Positions 1 through 7,654 of a DNA stretch of 46,263 bases are shown here, piece by piece (the stretch's first letter is position 1; the number at the start of each line of letters is the position of its first letter). The notes under the pieces were generated by a model, which was not told the origin of the DNA, made no database searches, and saw nothing but the letters and a program-made list of their open reading frames with translations. The translations under genes were made by a program, and so were the position numbers. The stretch is from an uncultured Mycoplasmatota bacterium (GTDB taxonomy: Bacteria; Bacillota_I; Bacilli_A; RF39; UBA660). Location: contig URHJ01000008.1 of assembly GCA_900547465.1 (NCBI GenBank), forward strand, positions 1-46,263, read 5' to 3'.

Positions 1-2
1 CT

Positions 3-701
3 ACTAATTTTAGAAGATGGGCGACTGAAAGATTAAAAGAATATATGATTAAAGGTTTCACTATGGACGATGAAAGACTTAAAGGTAATGGTGGAGGTAA
101 TTATTGGAAAGAATTACTTGCTAGAATTAAGGATATTAGGTCATCAGAAAAAGTATTATATAGACAAGTCCTTGATTTGTATGCAACTTCCATAGATTAT
201 GATCCTAAAGACAGTAAATCAATTGAATTTTTTAAAATTGTTCAAAATAAACTTCACTTTGCTGCCCACGGACACACAGCACCTGAAGTAATATATGAAA
301 GGGCAGATTCTGATAAACCTTTTATGGGATTAACTACTTTTAAAGGTGATTTGCCAGTAATGAGTGATGTTATAATTGCTAAAAATTATTTAACAGAAGA
401 AGAACTAAAAATTTTAAATAATTTAGTATCTGGATATTTTGATTTTGCTGAAATACAAGCAATTAGACATAATCCAATGCATATGGCTGATTATATTAAA
501 CAACTAGATACAATCCTTTCTAGTACTGGAGAAAAGCTACTTGTTGGTGCAGGTACAATTAGTCATAATAAAGCAATAGAAAAAGCAAAAGATGAATATA
601 AAAAATATCAAGTAAAAACAATAAGCCCAGTGGAAAAAGAGTATTTAGAAACTTTAAAAGCAATAAGTAATAAAATTGATGATAAATCAAAGAGTGAATA
701 G
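3..701 (+). CDS. RhuM-family protein, 5' end outside window
   Basis: The reading frame is open from base 3, so the gene begins before the window. The first visible residues, TNFRRWATERLKEYMIKGF followed by MDDERLKGNGG, match the conserved middle of RhuM (virulence RhuM family) proteins, where a Bro-like or KilA-like N-terminal half precedes this segment. The visible 232 residues are the C-terminal half: mixed charged helices, an 'FxxVQNKLHFAAHGHTAPE' block, and a lysine-rich tail. No membrane segment or signal peptide is seen. RhuM proteins are widespread accessory genes near mobile or restriction loci and their biochemical role is unsettled. A hairpin terminator overlaps the stop codon. An internal ATG at 45 exists but would cut the conserved block, so it is not the true start. 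Confidence 0.8.
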   Translation, partial: TNFRRWATERLKEYMIKGFTMDDERLKGNGGGNYWKELLARIKDIRSSEKVLYRQVLDLYATSIDYDPKDSKSIEFFKIVQNKLHFAAHGHTAPEVIYERADSDKPFMGLTTFKGDLPVMSDVIIAKNYLTEEELKILNNLVSGYFDFAEIQAIRHNPMHMADYIKQLDTILSSTGEKLLVGAGTISHNKAIEKAKDEYKKYQVKTISPVEKEYLETLKAISNKIDDKSKSE

Positions 702-730
702 AGTGTATCATGTAGGTATACTCTATTTTT
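698..730 (+). terminator. Terminator after RhuM gene
   Basis: A 10-bp stem (698-707 with 717-726, one G-T wobble) and 9-nt loop are followed by a T run. The stem begins inside the stop codon of the RhuM gene. Confidence 0.7.
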
Positions 731-762
731 ATATGTATATCAAAGATAAGGAGAGTGATAAA

Positions 763-1224
763 ATGATTAGCATAAGAAAAAAAGTAATGTATATCAATAT
801 TGCTTTGAAGCAGGAAAGGTAAATAGAAAGAGAAAAGAACCCTGGTGTTTTTGTCGGATATTGGAATGATTATAATATTGGTACAAGTATATTTAGTTCA
901 GAAAGGTATAAAGATGAAAATAAAAACTTTATTTTAAATAAATATCTACCACTAGCTAAAGAGATAATAACTTCAAAAAATGAGATTTTATATGAAAAAA
1001 TAAGACATATAAGATTGTTAGCACATTTATTGATGGTAGAAAAAAATGAAAAAATTATAAATGATGTTTACTTAATGATTCATAGCTCAATTGAAATCCC
1101 TAATCCACATAAATCGTTTGATTTTGAAAATATTCACCATAAAGATAAAACTGATTTAATTGTTAATGTAATGATTTGTGCATATTTTGTGCTTATAATA
1201 ATTTATGTGTATGAAAAGAAGTAG
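763..1224 (+). pseudogene. Broken small gene of unknown function, in-frame TAA at codon 20
   Basis: ATG 763 has a good ribosome site (AAGGAGAG, 8 nt upstream). It runs 19 codons to a TAA at 820-822, after which the same frame stays open for a further 133 codons to 1224. The peptide after the stop (from IEREKNPGVFVGYWNDYN) looks like real protein. It has a charged helical region and ends in a hydrophobic stretch (about residues 133-148, LIVNVMICAYFVLII) followed by YVYEKK, like a C-terminal membrane anchor. I do not recognise a family. The simplest reading is a single nonsense mutation in a gene of about 150 residues. Restart at an internal codon such as TTG 1015 is possible, but no ribosome site supports it. 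Confidence 0.5.
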
Positions 1225-1279
1225 TAAATTTTACTGATTTCATACTTTTAACAAAAATTTATTTTGTCAACAGTGTGAC

Positions 1280-1307
1280 TCACCCTTTTTAAGGGTGATT
1301 TTTTTGC
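1280..1307 (+). terminator. Strong intrinsic terminator
   Basis: TCACCCTT (1280-1287), loop TTT, AAGGGTGA (1291-1298), then seven T. The 8-bp stem is perfect. Confidence 0.9.
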
Positions 1308-1401
1308 TTTTTCTAAAGTTATAATAATGAATTTGTAACATATGAAGAAGTTAATATTTATGTAAAAAATAGAAATAGAGTATTTATTACATATTCATTA
1401 T

Positions 1402-1428
1402 ACATTTAGAAAATAATTTCATAAACTA
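1402..1428 (+). promoter_or_regulatory. Mother-cell sigma (SigK/SigE-like) promoter candidate
   Basis: AC (1402-1403), 16 nt, CATAAACTA (1420-1428), about 58 nt ahead of the collagen-like gene start. This fits the SigK pattern AC-N16/17-CATAnnnTA. The same -10 form lies ahead of five other surface genes in the window. Confidence 0.5.
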
Positions 1429-1485
1429 AAATAGAAGAATTTAAGTATGAGGATTAATTCTAAAAAAATTAAAGGAGGATGTATA

Positions 1486-2619
1486 ATGAATAATTGCAAT
1501 GATTATGAGTTAATAAGAAAAAAAGTAGAAGAAGAAAGAGAAAAATATAAATTCTGTTATATACCAGGTCCAACTGGACCAAAAGGTGAACAAGGTTTAA
1601 TTGGTCCGCAAGGAGAAAGAGGACTAGCAGGTCCAGCTAGCATTGATGTCGGAATGACAGAAACAGTAGAATCTTCTGAAAATGCTAAAGTAGAAAATAT
1701 TGGAACAAATGAAGATGTCATTTTGAATTTTAAAATACCTAGAGGAAAACAAGGAATAGATGGGAAAATTGGTCCGCAAGGAATACCAGGCCCAAAAGGA
1801 GAAAAAGGTGATCAAGGGCCACAAGGTATAAAAGGAGAAAAAGGTGAACAAGGGCCATCTACAATTCAAATTGGGAATATAGAAACAATAGAACCAACTG
1901 AAGAGGCTGAAGTTATAAATGTTGGTACACCAGTAGATGTAGTTCTAGATTTTAAAATACCAAAAGGCGAAAAAGGAGATCAGGGAGATATGGGACCGAG
2001 GGGACTACCAGGAGAAATAGGAAGAACAGAACATATAGCTATAGATGAAACAGAAACTTTAGAAGCTGGAGAACCAGCACAAGTTATGGATACTTTCGAA
2101 AATTGGGTACATCATTTAGCATTTTTAATTCCAAAAGGAGAAAAGGGTGATATCGGTGCTAGAGGTCCACAAGGTCCAGCAGGTCCCCCTGGAACAGAGT
2201 TTGTCTCTTCTTATGGAATCAGATATTCAATGACTGATACACAACTTAATTTGCCACAAGGAGCTGACACAACAATACCTCTACCTGAAAAAGGTACTGC
2301 CTTTCTTACAGAATACCCAGATAATAATTCAATTAAAATAAAAGAAAATGGAGTTTATCTTATTTCATATTCATTATGTGGGGCAACAAATGAAGATTGC
2401 TCTTTAACTATGTCTGTAAGAGCAAATGATATACTACAACCAGCAACGAATACAACTAGTGAATTTCAAGCACAAATAATTAATTGTATAAGTGGTTCAA
2501 CTATTGTATCTCTAAATAAAGATGATCTTGTTACATTAAATGTAAAGCCTTCAATGACTGTTAATATAATATTTAATGGAAGTACTAATGCAATGTTAAA
2601 TGTTACTAAAATACATTAA
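1486..2619 (+). CDS. Collagen-like BclA-type surface protein (copy A)
   Basis: A 377-residue protein, probably displayed on the spore or cell surface as a trimeric filament. After a charged N-terminus (about 1-25) it alternates short Gly-X-Y collagen blocks (starting GPTGPKGEQG; the last ends GPQGPAGPPG near residue 240) with three non-collagen modules. Two of these have the form 'VGxxETxE...VxNxGTxxDVxLxFKIPxG', and the third reads 'ETLEAGEPAQV...HHLAFLIPKG'. The last ~135 residues form a beta-rich, Asn/Thr-rich domain like the C-terminal jelly-roll heads of BclA-type proteins. There is no signal peptide, as expected for a mother-cell spore protein. ATG 1486 is chosen because AAAGGAGG lies 8 nt upstream. 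An upstream in-frame ATG at 1447 has no ribosome site. It pairs with the broken copy at 35114-36177. Confidence 0.8.
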   Translation: MNNCNDYELIRKKVEEEREKYKFCYIPGPTGPKGEQGLIGPQGERGLAGPASIDVGMTETVESSENAKVENIGTNEDVILNFKIPRGKQGIDGKIGPQGIPGPKGEKGDQGPQGIKGEKGEQGPSTIQIGNIETIEPTEEAEVINVGTPVDVVLDFKIPKGEKGDQGDMGPRGLPGEIGRTEHIAIDETETLEAGEPAQVMDTFENWVHHLAFLIPKGEKGDIGARGPQGPAGPPGTEFVSSYGIRYSMTDTQLNLPQGADTTIPLPEKGTAFLTEYPDNNSIKIKENGVYLISYSLCGATNEDCSLTMSVRANDILQPATNTTSEFQAQIINCISGSTIVSLNKDDLVTLNVKPSMTVNIIFNGSTNAMLNVTKIH

Positions 2620-2661
2620 GAAAATTCTATTCTTTTTAATTATTTCATTTTTAGTTCCTAG

Positions 2662-2670
2662 CATAAATTA
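2662..2670 (+). promoter_or_regulatory. CATAnnnTA -10-like element
   Basis: CATAAATTA lies 21 nt ahead of the proposed coding start and just before the ribosome site. It fits a SigK/SigE -10 box, but no AC is seen at the expected -35 distance. Read-through from the upstream collagen gene is also possible. Confidence 0.35.
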
Positions 2671-2691
2671 TAGCAAAGGAAGGTGATAATT

Positions 2692-4548
2692 ATTCAAATA
2701 ATAAATAATAATACAGTTGTTGTTACAAACAGTGATGAATTAAAACAAGCAGTAAGTGAAGATAATGGCTATGACTACATTTATTTAGGAAGCGATATTA
2801 TAGCTACTAGCGGTTTCATTATAAATAGTAATAAAGTTAAAGTAACAATTGATGGTACCTATAACAATGTTAAATATACTTATACAAATAATCTAAGTTT
2901 AGAAGCAACGGTTATAAAAGCAAGTACAACTAATAAAAGAATCATATTAAAAAATATGAATATAGTATCTTCTCATGGTTATGGAGTTGTTTATGTTCCA
3001 TCCCATCCAAACTATTCAAATGTAGTAGTAGAATACAATAATATAAATTTTAGTGGAATAGAACTTTCACAGAATTATTATGGAACAACTAAAATTATTG
3101 ATTCTCTTATAGATGCAAAAGACACAAATAATGTTTCGACACAAAGAGTTTGTGACTCTAATAGGATTATAATTGGAGGAAATACAATAATCACAAGCAG
3201 TTCCAGTACAAACACAGTTTTCTTTTTTAATGATGTTATACCATCTTATATAAAAATAGTTCCTAATAGTAATGTAAGTATTACAACTAATAAAGAACTT
3301 ATGAATGGAACTAATAGGTTAGACTTAATGGTAGGACATGGATCAGAATTTCTTTTAACAACAGGAAATGGTTTTGCAATAACAACAACACATGGTGCTA
3401 GAAATGTTCTAATAGAAGAAATGGCTAATTTTACATTTATAGAGAAAAGCCATCAAAGGGTCCCAATGTGGAATGTATTTGGAGATTTTATAGTTAAGGA
3501 AGGAGCAAGCATATCAGTAATAAATACATATATGACCACACCAACTGATAATTATAATATTTATTTTAAAGGTACAAATCAAAAGTTTGTACTAGATAAT
3601 CCCAAATATGTTAATATTTACACTAAAAATGCAAATGTAGTATATACCAATAATCCAGTTGACTTCGCCTTTAGTTTTAGTAGAATTAATATGTGGATAT
3701 ATGCTCTTGACTATATTTCTGCTTGTAGTCTTGATGATACTCCAGCATTATATTGGTATAAAGAAACTACACCAGCTAAAATAACAGGAGTATTCAATAA
3801 AGATAGTACTACGGTTACATCACATAATTTTACAGATACTGAGTTAAGTTCAATATCAGATATAAATAGTTTTTCATTTCAAGGTAAAAAAATATTAACT
3901 ATTGGAATGCTTAAGATAAATGTTCATCCAATTACAGACTCTACAAATGTTATATCAGGGCATACCATACCATATGCAAAAGTTAAAATAGAATATGATA
4001 ATAAAAGCTTAACAGCATCAGCAGATGAAAACGGATTGTTTGAAGCAAATGTTGATTCTGCTATTGCAGAGAATACCAGAGTTAAGATAACATCTTGTTT
4101 AAATAGTTGTTTTACTGAAAGGAAGGTAACAACACCATTTATGGGAGAGTTAACTCTTTTAAAAGCAACAGAAAATATTCCGTTTAGTATGAAAATATCT
4201 TCAACTAATCCAATTGTATTGCCTAAAAAAAATGAAACAGTTGTAACTGTGGTTGATAGTAGAGTAAATAGCACTAATTGGAAACTATATTTAAATTATA
4301 CAAATCCAATGATAGAAAGTACAGGTAAGGTATTAATAGATTCATTGCTTTTCAAGAAATTTAATAATGAAGAAATTTTCTTAAAGACAACTAAAAAGTT
4401 GATATATGAATCAAATGATAACGGTGGAGTTGTAAATGTTAGCAATATTACATTTTCAACTGATAAGGGATTATTTCTAAGACCTAGCAAAGATTTGCTT
4501 GAAGATGAAGACTATTCTACTATAATAGTTTGGAGTGTTGAGACATAA
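2692..4548 (+). CDS. Beta-helix / Ig-like surface protein (copy A)
   Basis: About 618 residues. The first ~330 are short repeated beta-strands rich in Asn, Ile and Thr (IIIGGNTIITSSS, NVLIEEMANFTFIEK), typical of right-handed beta-helix or pectate-lyase-like adhesive folds. A region near residues 415-480 reads VISGHTIPYAKVKIEYDN...ADENGLFEANV, like bacterial Ig-like (Big_6) domains. There is no signal peptide, membrane anchor or obvious catalytic residues, so a structural spore/surface role is inferred. The start is unusual. The broken paralog at 31780-33655 begins ATG at the position that is ATT (2692) here, 8 nt after AAGGAAGG. The alternative GTG 2683 lies inside the ribosome site. It follows the collagen gene by 72 nt, probably as a functional pair. 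Confidence 0.7.
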   Translation: MQIINNNTVVVTNSDELKQAVSEDNGYDYIYLGSDIIATSGFIINSNKVKVTIDGTYNNVKYTYTNNLSLEATVIKASTTNKRIILKNMNIVSSHGYGVVYVPSHPNYSNVVVEYNNINFSGIELSQNYYGTTKIIDSLIDAKDTNNVSTQRVCDSNRIIIGGNTIITSSSSTNTVFFFNDVIPSYIKIVPNSNVSITTNKELMNGTNRLDLMVGHGSEFLLTTGNGFAITTTHGARNVLIEEMANFTFIEKSHQRVPMWNVFGDFIVKEGASISVINTYMTTPTDNYNIYFKGTNQKFVLDNPKYVNIYTKNANVVYTNNPVDFAFSFSRINMWIYALDYISACSLDDTPALYWYKETTPAKITGVFNKDSTTVTSHNFTDTELSSISDINSFSFQGKKILTIGMLKINVHPITDSTNVISGHTIPYAKVKIEYDNKSLTASADENGLFEANVDSAIAENTRVKITSCLNSCFTERKVTTPFMGELTLLKATENIPFSMKISSTNPIVLPKKNETVVTVVDSRVNSTNWKLYLNYTNPMIESTGKVLIDSLLFKKFNNEEIFLKTTKKLIYESNDNGGVVNVSNITFSTDKGLFLRPSKDLLEDEDYSTIIVWSVET

Positions 4549-4555
4549 TACCTTT

Positions 4556-4583
4556 ACAAAAAAGAAATTTGATTCATAAAATA
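4556..4583 (+). promoter_or_regulatory. Mother-cell sigma (SigK/SigE-like) promoter candidate
   Basis: AC (4556-4557), 17 nt, CATAAAATA (4575-4583), 20 nt ahead of the next start codon. It matches AC-N17-CATAnnnTA. Confidence 0.45.
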
Positions 4584-4602
4584 TATTGTAATGAGGTGAA
4601 TT

Positions 4603-4962
4603 ATGAAAACTGATTATATTTATATTAAACTTTGTAGTAATGAAAGTATGAATCTAAGTAATTTAAAAATAAAACTAAAGGACAAATGTAATAAGATTGT
4701 TTATGATGGGATGACAGACAAATTTGGAAAAGCAAAAATATCAATTTGCAATAATGATGTCTATAAATTAGTTATATATTCTAATGTATCGATTTTAAAA
4801 ATACCTTTAATATCAATAAAAGATAAAGTTTATTGTATAAACATTAGCAATAATAAAAGAAAAGAACATCTTGTTACGGTTTTACTAAAGGATAAATATT
4901 ATCCAAATATAAAAATAGAAGGAGGTAAGATGATATTATGGCAAGACACACAATACCAATAA
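4603..4962 (+). CDS. Small prealbumin/carboxypeptidase-regulatory-like protein
   Basis: A 119-residue protein with ribosome site GAGGTG 5 nt before ATG 4603. Its middle (NLKIKLKDKCNKIVYDGMTDKFGKAKISI) has the 'strand, turn, TD.xGKAxI' pattern of prealbumin-like or carboxypeptidase-regulatory beta-sandwich repeats found in surface proteins. The C-terminus (KIEGGKMILWQDTQYQ) overlaps the next gene by 25 nt and its codons contain that gene's ribosome site, so the two are translationally linked. There is no signal peptide. It carries a few cysteines (residues 12, 29, 48 region). No specific family is recognised. A structural partner of the neighbouring surface proteins is inferred from position and promoter. 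Confidence 0.6.
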   Translation: MKTDYIYIKLCSNESMNLSNLKIKLKDKCNKIVYDGMTDKFGKAKISICNNDVYKLVIYSNVSILKIPLISIKDKVYCINISNNKRKEHLVTVLLKDKYYPNIKIEGGKMILWQDTQYQ

Positions 4963-5486
4963 CAAATGGTAAAGGAAGTATTGAACTTGTTACAGGAACA
5001 TATAACGCCCAAGCTGTTGCTGGTGGATACGATGCATCAACACTAGATCCAAAAAGTGTAACCATTATAGATGGAACTCCTACATATGCTTTTACTATAA
5101 GCGCAAAAGGAACTTTAACACTTCATGTTACAGATACCGGAGATCCTAATACTGGAGTACAAATTGTTGGCGCTAAGTTTATAAGAACAGATAGTACAGG
5201 AACAATAGTAGGAAATGAAATAACAACAAATGATGATGGAAATGCTATATTTAACAATGTTCCATTTGCTGAATCAGGAAGTACAGCAATATATTATAAA
5301 CAAATATCAAGTGATGGAGGCCACACATTTGATGATAATGTTAAGTCAATTGTCATGACTGAGGCATCTGAAACAGTGCAAATAACTAATCCACCAGCCC
5401 CAGTTAGAAACTTCACATTAATGGATGCAAGTTTCCCTAATATACCAATTATAGATGGTCAAATAATACTCGAAGATAATCAATAA
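4938..5486 (+). CDS. SpaA/Cna-B-like beta-sandwich surface protein
   Basis: A 182-residue protein starting at ATG 4938, with GGAGGT 11 nt upstream inside the previous gene. The first ~55 residues are a strand-rich domain (ITNGKGSIELVTGTYNAQAVAGGYD). Residues about 57-150 read TLTLHVTDTGDPNTGVQIVG, then TNDDGNAIFNNVPF, then YYKQISSDGGHTFD. This is the order of strands and the 'T..DG.A.F..VPF' signature of prealbumin/SpaA (Cna-B) domains. The last ~30 residues (FTLMDASFPNIPIIDGQIILE) resemble a short repeat of the same strand motif. There is no signal peptide, LPxTG motif or membrane anchor, so it is not a classical wall-anchored pilin. A spore-surface component in the same operon is inferred. 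Confidence 0.65.
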   Translation: MARHTIPITNGKGSIELVTGTYNAQAVAGGYDASTLDPKSVTIIDGTPTYAFTISAKGTLTLHVTDTGDPNTGVQIVGAKFIRTDSTGTIVGNEITTNDDGNAIFNNVPFAESGSTAIYYKQISSDGGHTFDDNVKSIVMTEASETVQITNPPAPVRNFTLMDASFPNIPIIDGQIILEDNQ

Positions 5487-5620
5487 AGAAGAAAGTAAAA
5501 TACAAATTTGAAAGTAAGAATTTAAATTTTTAATATAGTATGTAAATTTGTAATAATGTGTTAACAATTTTTTAGAAATGAATCTCTTAGAGTAGACACA
5601 ATAAAATATCTGAAAATACT

Positions 5621-5657
5621 ATAATAAAATACACTTCAAAACAGTGTATTTTATTAT
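5621..5657 (+). terminator. Perfect inverted repeat, likely terminator
   Basis: The 15-bp stem ATAATAAAATACACT (5621-5635) pairs with 5643-5657 around a 7-nt loop. The T-rich 3' arm can act as the terminator tail. It closes the surface-gene cassette. Confidence 0.7.
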
Positions 5658-5765
5658 GATATCCCGTAAAAAAACAAATATATACTTTTAAATAATGATG
5701 TTCTTGTTTACAACTAAAAATATATTAATAAAAAAATTAAAAGTGCATATATAAAAGTGATTTTA

Positions 5766-5776
5766 TATGGTACAAT
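5766..5776 (+). promoter_or_regulatory. Extended -10 promoter
   Basis: TATGGTACAAT: a TGn motif joined to TACAAT, ahead of the HD-domain gene. The predicted start of transcription falls at or just before the ribosome site (AAGGTGG), giving a very short leader. No good -35 is seen. Confidence 0.5.
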
Positions 5777-5794
5777 CAAAATAAGGTGGTATAT

Positions 5795-6817
5795 ATGAAC
5801 TATTTAGATAATGTGGATAAGAAAGTAATTGAATATTTTAATATATTAGAACCAAAATTTCCAAAATGGTTAAACGAATACATAAACACTAAAGAAATGT
5901 TAAAACAACAATATATAAGTGTAACTTGTGGAACTATTTATTCTGATTTATTTAAAAATTATTGCTATTCCAGTCTAGATCATTCAATTGCTGTAGCATT
6001 AATTATTTGGCATTTTACCAATGATAAAAAGCAAACGCTATCATGACTATTTCATGATATTGCAACACCAGCATTTAAACACTGTGTAGATTTTTTAGAT
6101 GGAGACTATATGAAGCAAGAATCAACAGAAGATTTAACCTCTGAAATAATCAAAAAATCAAATGAGATTATGACTCTATTGAAAAGAGACAAAATTGATA
6201 TAAAAGAAGTAGAAAACTATCACCTATATCCAATTGCGGACAATGATACTCCAAAACTTTCCGCAGATAGACTAGAATATTCGTTATCAAATGCATTAAT
6301 TACATATAAGATAGAAGAACTTGATAAAATAAGAAACATATATAATGATATAAATATTCAAAAAAATGAAGAAGATATCGATGAATTAGGATTTGAAAGT
6401 GAAAGCATTGCAAAATCATTTGTCGAAATGACTAGTAAATTATCAATAATATATATGGAAGACAAAACTAGATATTCAATGCAATTTATTGCCGATATTT
6501 TGAAGAAACTTAATAATGAAGGTAAGATAAAAAGAGAAGATCTATATGTTTTAAAAGAGACAGAAATAATAGATATCATCGAAAATTCTAAATATAAAGA
6601 AGTATTTACAAAATGGAAAACAGCTAAACAAATCTTAACATCAGAAACACCACCTAAAAATGTATATTTTGTACACCATGGAGCTAAAATTAGATATATT
6701 GATCCATTAATAAATGGAGAAAGAATTTCAAAAATAAATAAGAAAGCACAAGAATTAATAAATAATAATCTATCATATAATATGAATAAATATATATACC
6801 TTGACTTTAATTTCTAA
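5795..6817 (+). pseudogene. HD-domain phosphohydrolase-like gene interrupted by an in-frame TGA
   Basis: ATG 5795 (ribosome site AAGGTGG) opens a frame that runs to 6817 except for one TGA at 6044-6046. The flanking peptides join into one HD-domain: 'SSLDHSIAVALIIWHFTNDKKQTLS' [stop] 'LFHDIATPAFKHCVDFLDGDYMKQESTED'. The HD pair is in FHDIATP, and an upstream His (DHS) completes the usual metal-binding set. Full length would be 340 residues, as for HD-domain hydrolases acting on nucleotides or other phosphate esters; the substrate is unknown. Homologues as I remember them carry a small residue (often Gly) at the interrupted site, so one GGA-to-TGA change would explain it. A restart at ATG 6110 would lack the HD motif. 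Alternatives are true decay, a sequencing error, or read-through. Confidence 0.75.
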
Positions 6818-6835
6818 TAAAAAACAACAAAAACA

Positions 6836-6870
6836 AAAAATAGTATTGAAAACTTATCAATACTATTTTT
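6836..6870. terminator. Bidirectional terminator
   Basis: A 14-bp perfect stem (6836-6849 with 6857-6870), A-rich on the 5' side and T-rich on the 3' side, serves both the HD gene and the convergent collagen-like gene. Confidence 0.85.
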
Positions 6871-6877
6871 AATTATA

Positions 6878-7513
6878 TTATATTTTAAATATGTTTAAGT
6901 AAGCATTAGTGCCAGAAGTAGGAGATACTGTTACTGCAGTGGTTGATTCAATGCTTAAACTAATTTTATCACCTTGAGCAAAGGTATTAATGGAACTACC
7001 AATAAAATCGATATCGTTATTAGCAGTAGTATCCTTAATAATAGATGTACTACCAATAGGAGTATCATTTTGCTTGACTTCAACAGTTACATTAGCATTT
7101 ATATTAGTAGAACCAGCAAACAAATAATCAACTTTATAAGTACCTGCCTCATTTATTGTGAGAACATTCTGGGTCTCAGTAGTGATTCCAGAGTTAGGCC
7201 CTGTACTACCAAGAGGAATTGTTTGAGCAACATTTGCTTCTAATGTTATGTTATTAGCGGCAGTATCATATTTCCTACCAAATGCTCTAGCTGCTACTTC
7301 ACCACTAGGTCCTGCTGGCCCAGTAGGTCCAGTTGGACCAGTTGCACCAATAGGGCCTGGATTTCCCTGTAATCCTTGAGGTCCAGTAGGTCCTGTTGGC
7401 CCCGTGGGTCCAGTAGGTCCAGTAACACCAGCAGGACCGGTTGGATTAATTAAATAATATCTAATACAACGCTCTTTTCTTTTTATTGGTCTACAATCAT
7501 CGTTTTCCAACAT
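6878..7513 (-). CDS. Collagen-like BclA-type surface protein (copy B)
   Basis: A 211-residue protein. An N-terminal ~25-residue leader (MLENDDCRPIKRKERCIRYYLINPT) is followed by about 15 uninterrupted Gly-X-Y triplets dominated by GPT. A ~135-residue beta-rich head (AARAFGRKYDT... to NAYLNIFKI) follows, with the alternation expected of BclA C-terminal jelly-roll domains. There is no signal peptide. The start at 7513 is fixed by AAAGGAGGG about 6 nt upstream; an earlier in-frame Met at 7573 has none. The head pattern 'TINEAGTYKVDY' matches 'SIKIKENGVYLISY' of copy A and 'SIQKAGVYEITL' of the broken copy, so all three heads are homologous. Such proteins form the hair-like nap of exosporia in Bacillus; that location is inferred here. 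Confidence 0.8.
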   Translation of the reverse strand: MLENDDCRPIKRKERCIRYYLINPTGPAGVTGPTGPTGPTGPTGPQGLQGNPGPIGATGPTGPTGPAGPSGEVAARAFGRKYDTAANNITLEANVAQTIPLGSTGPNSGITTETQNVLTINEAGTYKVDYLFAGSTNINANVTVEVKQNDTPIGSTSIIKDTTANNDIDFIGSSINTFAQGDKISLSIESTTAVTVSPTSGTNAYLNIFKI

Positions 7514-7532
7514 ATATAACCCTCCTTTATAA

Positions 7533-7541
7533 TAATATATG
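7533..7541 (-). promoter_or_regulatory. CATAnnnTA -10-like element
   Basis: On the minus strand CATATATTA lies 19 nt ahead of the collagen copy B start. The nearest AC is 20 nt upstream, so the -35 is uncertain. Confidence 0.4.
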
Positions 7542-7609
7542 AACGATTTAATATAATGCCTGTATATAAGCATAGAAAAATACTATTTAGATAAAAATAT
7601 AAAAAGAAC

Positions 7610-7638
7610 TTGACACACATACCCCCACCCCCTATAAT
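7610..7638 (+). promoter_or_regulatory. Consensus promoter with C-tract CsoR operator candidate
   Basis: TTGACA (7610-7615) and TATAAT (7633-7638) are both perfect consensus hexamers separated by the ideal 17 nt. The spacer contains ATACCCCCACCCCC, two C5 tracts that are striking in this AT-rich DNA. CsoR/RcnR-family repressors recognise G/C tracts flanked by TA-rich sequence, so binding here would block RNA polymerase directly. Transcription should begin near 7645, only 4-10 nt before the csoR start codon. Confidence 0.75.
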
Positions 7639-7654
7639 GAGTGTGGTGATGAAA

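Larger units (their letters stand above)
5487..5794. other. Intergenic region without a gene (308 nt)
   Basis: It holds a perfect 15-bp inverted repeat (5621-5657) and, at its right end, an extended -10 promoter (5766-5776). No other coding signal or RNA gene is seen. Confidence 0.7.

Noticed and set aside
1560..2200. Repetitive GGxCCx units as a possible CRISPR array or DNA repeat
   Set aside because: The periodicity is 9 nt and arises from Gly-Pro-Xaa codons of the collagen-like gene; no spacers or conserved direct repeats.
7300..7440. GC-rich repeats on the plus strand as a structural RNA
   Set aside because: They are the antisense of GPT triplet codons in the minus-strand collagen gene.
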